Source: Phaeoceros laevis (taxonomy: Eukaryota; Anthocerotophyta; Anthocerotopsida; Notothyladales). From it: a DNA stretch of 64,000 bases. The position numbers and the translations under genes were made by a program. Positions 56,853 to 64,000 of the stretch are shown in pieces. The notes below the pieces were generated by a model that searched no databases, was not told the DNA's origin, and worked only from the letters and a program-made list of their open reading frames with translations. The first letter of the stretch is position 1. Each line of letters starts with the position of its first letter. Where the stretch lies: NCBI GenBank assembly GCA_049999765.1, contig JBNGIQ010009488.1:429804-493803 (forward strand), given 5' to 3'.

Positions 56853-59800
56853 TCAGGTCCTCTCTCGATAGGGCAAATAGCTGTCCCCCTTCCCATTAGA
56901 GCTGTAGCTGTGACTGCTGCTCGAGTGTAGCAGCTCCAAAACCGCACTCACAACCCCCCTTCCTTCCGAATGAATGTCAAACTGTGGATTCTGTATCTTC
57001 TTTTCTAAAAGTGTATCCAACTCCTTGCGCAAGTCCTAAACATGTCAAAGCATCACCTCACAGTCACCACCACCTTCAGGAAGAGCAAGTTTCAAGAAGA
57101 AAAGCAAACGGGCTCCGCGTAAACAAGACCCAGAGGTGTGTCTGCATAGCAACAAGTGAGGCACCGCACCTGTATCAATTGAGCAACGCCAGGTGGAGCA
57201 GAGAATTGTAGGTAACCGTCCAGCATCTCAACTCCTTGACCATTTCGAGTGGGTACAAGGGAGCCACCAAACATCAGCAGTGCATAGTCGGAGATGTTGG
57301 TAGAGTCCCTCACATAGATCCCCGTGGTCTTCACCTTTTCACCGTACACGAGCCACGGCTGGCTGAAATACTGTGCCCGAGCATTCACTGACGACGGATG
57401 GCAATCCACCTTACCATCTTCTTTGGTGAAGAGTGCAGTTCGCTTTCCTCGCTGCTTGCACTGGACGACACTTGGAAACATGCCAGCGCACAGCACAGCC
57501 CGCACCATTTCCATATCTCCGCTGTACTTGTTGTAAGTCTGCACAGTACCCACCACCCACCGTGACTAGTCAGCAACGTATAGGGGTCTGTGAGGCTCAA
57601 ACTGCCCTTCCCCACCAACCCTGCTGCAGCACACAAAGCGTTTGAGTGCCAACTTTGTCACAACCTGAGGGCCCATGGACTTGTCGATGAAACCAATGTT
57701 GATGAGCAGATCCAGAAACTGGCGTCGCATATCTTCCATCATCTGCAACGTTGAACCCGAAAGATAATTCTCCCAGCAAAAGCTTCTCTCCGTACCACTG
57801 TGCTTGGCCTTTTGCCACGAGTCATATGCCTTCAGGATAGCAATATGGTCACTGCGCAGACACTTGAATGGGTCAAAGCTTGGGTACCGTAATGTCATCA
57901 GACATTGACTGCGACATGAACAATCACTTTGATTCGCACCCAAAGACAAAGCACCAGCCCTCTCCAAAAAACCAAAACCATTGACACACACACACACTCT
58001 CTCTCTCTCTCCAACGGAAACGTATACCGAGAAGAAAATGCCATGAGCATCAAGTTCAACTGGGCTGCTCACCTTTGCGAATCACCTGCAAAGAGCCTCC
58101 TGGCTTCATCGGCTTCTTCCTTCCTCTCAATGGGGAGAACAAATGGGTCACGATGGGCCAGAGCTGCAGCAATAGTGAGTGCAGGTCCCAGACACTGGAA
58201 CACTGCACCCATTAGTAACATCTTTCCCACTTTCGGGTCCACCGGTAAGGTGGCAAGGTGGCGTCCTGTAACAACCAAAAGACAGACAGATATTACAGGC
58301 CCAGCTTCCAAATAAAACGCTGCTCTACTTTCTGAATGAAACAGTCACACAAAGCATTTCACCTAATGACGTCAGCTCCTCGTTCACGTCCAATGCTCCT
58401 ACAGTCTTTAGCAGGTCAATAGCATTCTGTATAGCAAGTGTTTCTGGAGGTTCGAGGGCCTTGGAAAGAAAAGACATTATACTCCCCAGCTGCAAACTTT
58501 TGATCTGCAGACACAGCTCCTGTAGCGGAGTGCGAAGAATTTCTGGCAGTTGATACTTCGGCATGGCCTCATAAATTAGTTTTGGATAAAGATGATAGCA
58601 AACGCCCGCTTGTACTCTGCCAGCACGTCCTTTTCGCTGGGGTACCAAAAAAAAGCCAGTATTAGGTCTGATGTCAAGCTTACACAAAGTTTTTACTACC
58701 TGTCACTAGCACAACCACGTTGAATACCTGATGGGCAGACGCCTTTGAAATCCAAGAAGGCAGGAGACAAGCCAGTTTATTGATCGCGTCATAACTTGTT
58801 TCTTTGGCTTTCCCACAGTCAATAACATACACCACGTCATCAATGGTAATACTAGTCTCCGCAATGTTTGTGGCCAATACAATCTTCCTGGAGCGCATAC
58901 CACAGATCAAATAATCAGCACACCTACAACCCATCATATATATATATGCTGATGCAGAAAGTAGCCTGTGACATGTAAGCATACCTCATTCCAAGAGGAG
59001 GTCTCTGGAATATCTCCCTTTGATTGATAGTAGGCATAGACCCATGCAAAGGAAGCAGCAAAAACTTACTTCCATCTCTTAACACGGGATTGGCCTTGAG
59101 CCGTTCCAGCAGCTTCGAAATGTCATCCCAACCAGTAAGAAACACTAGTAATGCTCCATCTCCTTCTCGCACACAGATGTGCTGGATAGCTGACTCCACC
59201 TATTTTTCCAAAAAAAGGTGCAAGTTCTGGTCAGCATCAAACCTCCATCCACTTCCCGGATGTTGTTTCTGTGAAGAGTCGTGTCATGAAGCAACAACAG
59301 CGAAAGATCATCTGTTGTGTAACAAGATACAAACTATACAGTGAATCACCTACAAAAAGCTAGGACCCCTTCAGTAATTAAGTGCCGCTACCCCAGTCTG
59401 AAACACGTACTGACCAGACCCAGGTCGATCTGTTCACCATTCCAGGCTTGAAGAGACCTCTGTGTTGGTCTGCTATAAGCTTTGAAGTGTGCCTCAAGGT
59501 TGATTTCCTGCATTTAGCTACCGACATCAGTCATAGCAATGCAACTTTCAGGTGCCGAGCAGATGGAGAGATGTAGCAAGGCATGCACAGGAATCTGTGT
59601 GCCATCACCTCAAAGACCTCTAGCAGCGCATCTTTTTTCTTCTCCTGTATTCTGCTTCTCCTTCCTCCATAGCCGGAGCCATTTGTCTGGTCTGCACCAA
59701 TTGCGTAGCCAGTAATCTCAAGAACATCTTCCAAGAAGAGCTGTTTTACCGGAAAAGTAAAGCCCTGTAACAGTTTCACAAATTGGTGAAATGAGATCAA

Positions 59801-61901
59801 ATGCACAGTAGCCATATCCTCAAACAGAGACAAGGATGTACTGCTGAGGTTATGGGCACTCACAGGGATGTGTGCCATAGGTGCATTATTGAAATAACGT
59901 GAGAATAGGTCTGCATTGATTGTAGCACTCATAAGCACCAGGCGAAGGTCAGGTCTACGAGGTAGCAGATCACGCAGTATGATAAGCAAGAAGTCTTCAT
60001 TCATCCCTCGCTCATGAATTTCATCCACCAGCACATGGCTCACCCCCGTTAAATCTGGTTCCTGGACCTGAATGTTACTACGCCGTGTCAGTCCAGAAGG
60101 GGCTGTTTACACGGACTGGCATAAGCAACCTTTTTCATGCTTGAGCAGAATGTGAACAAATCTCACAAAGCAAGAGGGAAAGATAGAGACCAGGCGACGC
60201 AAAAGGACCCCGGTTGTGCAGAAAAGCAATCGTGTTTGCTCAGATCGCTTTGCTTCCAGTCTAATCTGATACCCCACACTTTGTCCTAAAGAATCGCCCC
60301 TCTCAGCTGCTACACGGGCAGCAACTGACATGGCCGATATACGCCGAGGTTGTGTACAGATAATATTGCAACGTGTGCCACGCCCAGATTCAACCTCAGC
60401 TTCCAATATGAACTGGGGAAGTTGCGTGGTTTTCCCACACCCAGTCTCTCCAGAAACAACCAAAACCTGAAACCTTAAGATGCAGAAAACAACATGATAT
60501 ATCCGGGTACCAAAAAATAAATACAGTGAACGCACTATACAATGGCTACTAAAGATCACCCACAACAAGAAAGATATGACCCTTTGAAGATGCCTACGAA
60601 GTTGCACCTGATTATTAGCTACAGCCTGCAGCAGCTGCTCCTTCATTCTAAAAGATGGCAGCTTCTGCCTAAACTCTTGCATGGCTTTTGCTGCAGAACT
60701 TGCCTGCAGAAAGCAGGGTCAACAAACCTGTAAGCTGGATTTTGAGGATAGAGGACTCACTAATTAAAAGTACCAACGGACAAGCAGACAAGACACATGT
60801 ATTACCAAAAGTTGTCGTTGCCGCTCCCTCAATTCTATATTCTGCTGCTTCTCATCAGCCATCGTGGTTCTTGAGACAGTTTTCACATCCCCACTTTTGG
60901 TTAACGTTTCTGAAGTAGGGCGAGCTCGTGGTTGTGAGGTAGCCCCAGCTGCAGAACTCCCTGCATCTCTTAAACTAGCCAGCACAGTTCCTACACGGCT
61001 CTCTGTATCAGCTGACATACTTATCTGCAGTGTGCCCATAATGACATTAAAAGGTGGTCTATTACATGGCTCACACACACTTCATCTAGTCAAGCTTTGC
61101 TACAGATGAAAATCGAAAACTGTTTCTCTCTTTTTTGCAAAAGGCGTGAAATAATGTGTGGTTTTGCATGGGAGGAAAAAATGTCCCTGCCGGACCTGTC
61201 TTTGTGAGGAGCCATGTCGATCGTCCAGGTCAGCACGGTAATTAGGGAGTGGCACCTTGCTCACGACAAGTACTGTGTTTTTGCCTTTATTGTAAGAATG
61301 ACTTCCTTCCACATAAAACAACAGTGCAATTGAGTTGCTCGATCCAGCTTTACATACTACAGCAAAATAATTCAGAAATCCATGAACCAACATGTTAGTT
61401 CGAACTAGTTCCTCCAGTCTAAGAGGCAAACATGACGGAATGTCTACGTACAAGTGAAGACCAATTTGAGCAGCCATATCTTCAAGGATAGCAGCTCCTT
61501 CCCTGCCATAATTTTTCTTGATTACGATCTCTTGTTGATCTTCGCCTGCATTGAGCCTCTGCAGCTTGTTCCACCATTCGTCTTGGTTAAGGTCTTCGGT
61601 TTTTGGGCCCTGGATAAGTAGTAATTGTCATAGTTTACGTCAACAGACTGAGCAGGCAGCCTGAAGCGATTTTACAATAGGGTTCTGGGACAGTGATCTG
61701 GAGGCTATGAAGTACAATTTGATACAATCAGCAGCAGCCAGCTAGTACCTCGCCATGAATCTGCTTCAGCTTCTCGGCGCGCCAAGCAGGATCCCACCAT
61801 CTCTGTTCTCCGCCTCTCCCGCCTCCTCGACCGCCTCCGCCCCTGCCACCTCGCCCACCGCCCCTGCCCCGTCCGCCCTGAGAATTGGGTCCGCCTGGCA
61901 T
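56853..61901 (-). CDS. DExH-box ATP-dependent RNA helicase, DExH1/DHX36-like
   Basis: More than ten exons run from ATG 61901 to TGA 56855-56853 and give about 1,000 residues. The N-terminus is an Arg/Gly-rich tract ([20 protein letters not shown]) followed by [14 protein letters not shown], as in Arabidopsis At2g35920. The helicase core has motif [11 protein letters not shown], Ia [36 protein letters not shown] and [10 protein letters not shown]. Then come the winged-helix and HA2 regions ([37 protein letters not shown]) and the OB-fold end ([36 protein letters not shown]). Family members unwind structured RNA, and the RGG tract suggests binding to G-quadruplex or other structured RNA. Motif VI has Lys where most members have Arg, a conservative change. 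All parts are legible, so the gene looks functional. Confidence 0.93.
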
Positions 61902-62833
61902 GACAGCAGCTGTGCCGCAACTCCTCTGACGAACAACAGCCACTTCAGTCCTGGCAATCACAAAGAACGCCGGTGGAAAGAGAGGTTCACGAACCACCAT
62001 CAACAGGCCACGGACCCTCATGCATAGTCCCAGCGAGGCGATGTGAGGATCTTGTGACAAAATTCCACGATCTCGAAATGCGAACGACAATTACTAATTG
62101 AGGAATGGAAAGTAGTAAGTACTGCGTTGTAACGCCATAACCTACTACACAGAATCTAAACACGGTGTTCTGCTGGCCCCAGTACAATTCGTGATTTGCG
62201 GTGCTTCCCGGCGATCCCGGCAGAGAGAAAGTGTAAAATTGACGGGTGGCTGAATGGAGTCAACTAATCTGCTAGTGAAACATCGGAAATGCAATGAAAT
62301 GATTATACGCATTGAGTTGCAGATAGGGCGGACAGTCTGTACAATAATGAAACTTAACACAGGCTGATCTGTACAACAACTGTGACCTGGGTATGCAGAC
62401 TAATACGACCTTCTAAGCTCCAGTTGCCGCCACCAATCCTAAGATCTGATTCTACACTTCAAATCAATCTTCGATCTTTGCTTTCACCGATTGCCTTTAT
62501 TAAGAATCCTTCAAGATTGCCGTTCCCTGGGACATACTGGACGACAAATCAAACACTGGCTGCACCTACTTTCTGAACCTTACGTTTGTGATCTGTCAAA
62601 GAACTCCGCCATCATGGCGCCTGAACCACCCATTTCAGCTTCTGCCTGCAACCATATGCCTAAGGAGGCTTTCAAAAGAGGGAAGATTGTACTTGGGGCA
62701 CACGTATCTACAGGACGACGAAGCATACCCTAGGACCAGAAAAGAATTCTCGAAGACTCGCGAATACTCCCAGTTACGCTCCCTCACAAACCCACTCTCT
62801 GTACAATTAGAACGGTGTTGGACCTGCTCGAAG
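61902..62833. other. Intergenic region between helicase and ATG8
   Basis: About 0.9 kb on the helicase's upstream side has no recognised gene. Unsupported frames occur on both strands. It should hold the helicase promoter and the ATG8 3' end. Confidence 0.45.
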
Positions 62834-63712
<879 letters not shown>

Positions 63713-64000
63713 GGCTCTTACTTGCAGCAGACAACCCCTACAACCGGGATCAAAGGCCCCACCTGCGATCGAGTTCCACCTGCAAAACGCAAGACGTTGA
63801 GGACACGAAAACCTGCTCGTACCAGCAAACGATATCCCAACCATGCCCAGAGCATGCAATTCGCAACAAATTCCTCCTAGCGACAGGAAAATTCAACAAC
63901 CTAGCCAGCAATTCACATGCACAAACAGCACGCGAGACGAGCGGGACAGCAGCAACACCGGCGACACGGCAGGTCACCCGGCAGCAGAGGGGCAAAGGAC
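63713..64000. promoter_or_regulatory. Upstream region of ATG8, to the window edge
   Basis: This stretch should include the ATG8 promoter and 5' leader. No recognised gene is seen. Confidence 0.4.

Overview
The window is nuclear DNA of a land plant. It has about fifteen protein genes in 64 kb, most split by short GT-AG introns of about 75-200 bp, and it contains plant-type genes: a full-length peroxisomal ABCD transporter of the PXA1/COMATOSE type, a PTC52/PAO-type Rieske oxygenase, an INT-type inositol transporter and isocitrate lyase ending in the peroxisomal signal AKL. A full-length KIF6-type (ciliary) kinesin and a FAM184-like coiled-coil gene argue for a lineage with swimming sperm. The compact genes and short introns best fit a lycophyte such as Selaginella. 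That is inference, and a bryophyte or another free-sporing plant is not excluded. Two runs of N (31445-31844 and 54339-54438) are assembly gaps.

Layout. At 1-603 are the last exons of an unidentified plus-strand gene. A FAM184-like gene (7440 to 1039, minus) stands head to head with an intronless KIF6-like kinesin (8116-10806, plus). A GH28 pectinase-like gene follows (11630-13394). Next is a tandem family: a dead Rieske oxygenase (13430-15816), an intact one (16435-19080), 3 kb of repeats, a collapsed piece of an ABCD gene (22227-22737) joined to a collapsed Rieske copy (22738-23656), then the intact ABCD transporter (24630-31384). The remnants fit a duplicated Rieske-ABCD block that lost a different gene from each copy.

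From 32 to 45 kb lie a Golgi-type membrane methyltransferase (minus), an unknown Cys-rich protein (plus), an inositol-kinase-like PfkB protein (minus), a small membrane protein with a thrombospondin-type-1-like domain (minus), histone H4 (plus) and an inositol transporter (minus). A 598-bp Tigger/pogo-type DNA transposon remnant sits at 45446-46043. Then come coatomer zeta (minus), an unidentified 748-codon open frame (plus), isocitrate lyase (plus), a DExH-box RNA helicase of the DExH1 type (minus) and ATG8 (minus).

Connections between genes are modest. The kinesin and FAM184-like genes share a roughly 0.7-kb divergent intergenic region and may serve the sperm flagellum. The ABCD transporter and isocitrate lyase both act in peroxisomal lipid use. 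The inositol kinase and inositol transporter lie within 8 kb of each other. Eukaryotic genes were spliced by hand from splice signals, reading phase and remembered family sequences, so exact exon ends are predictions.
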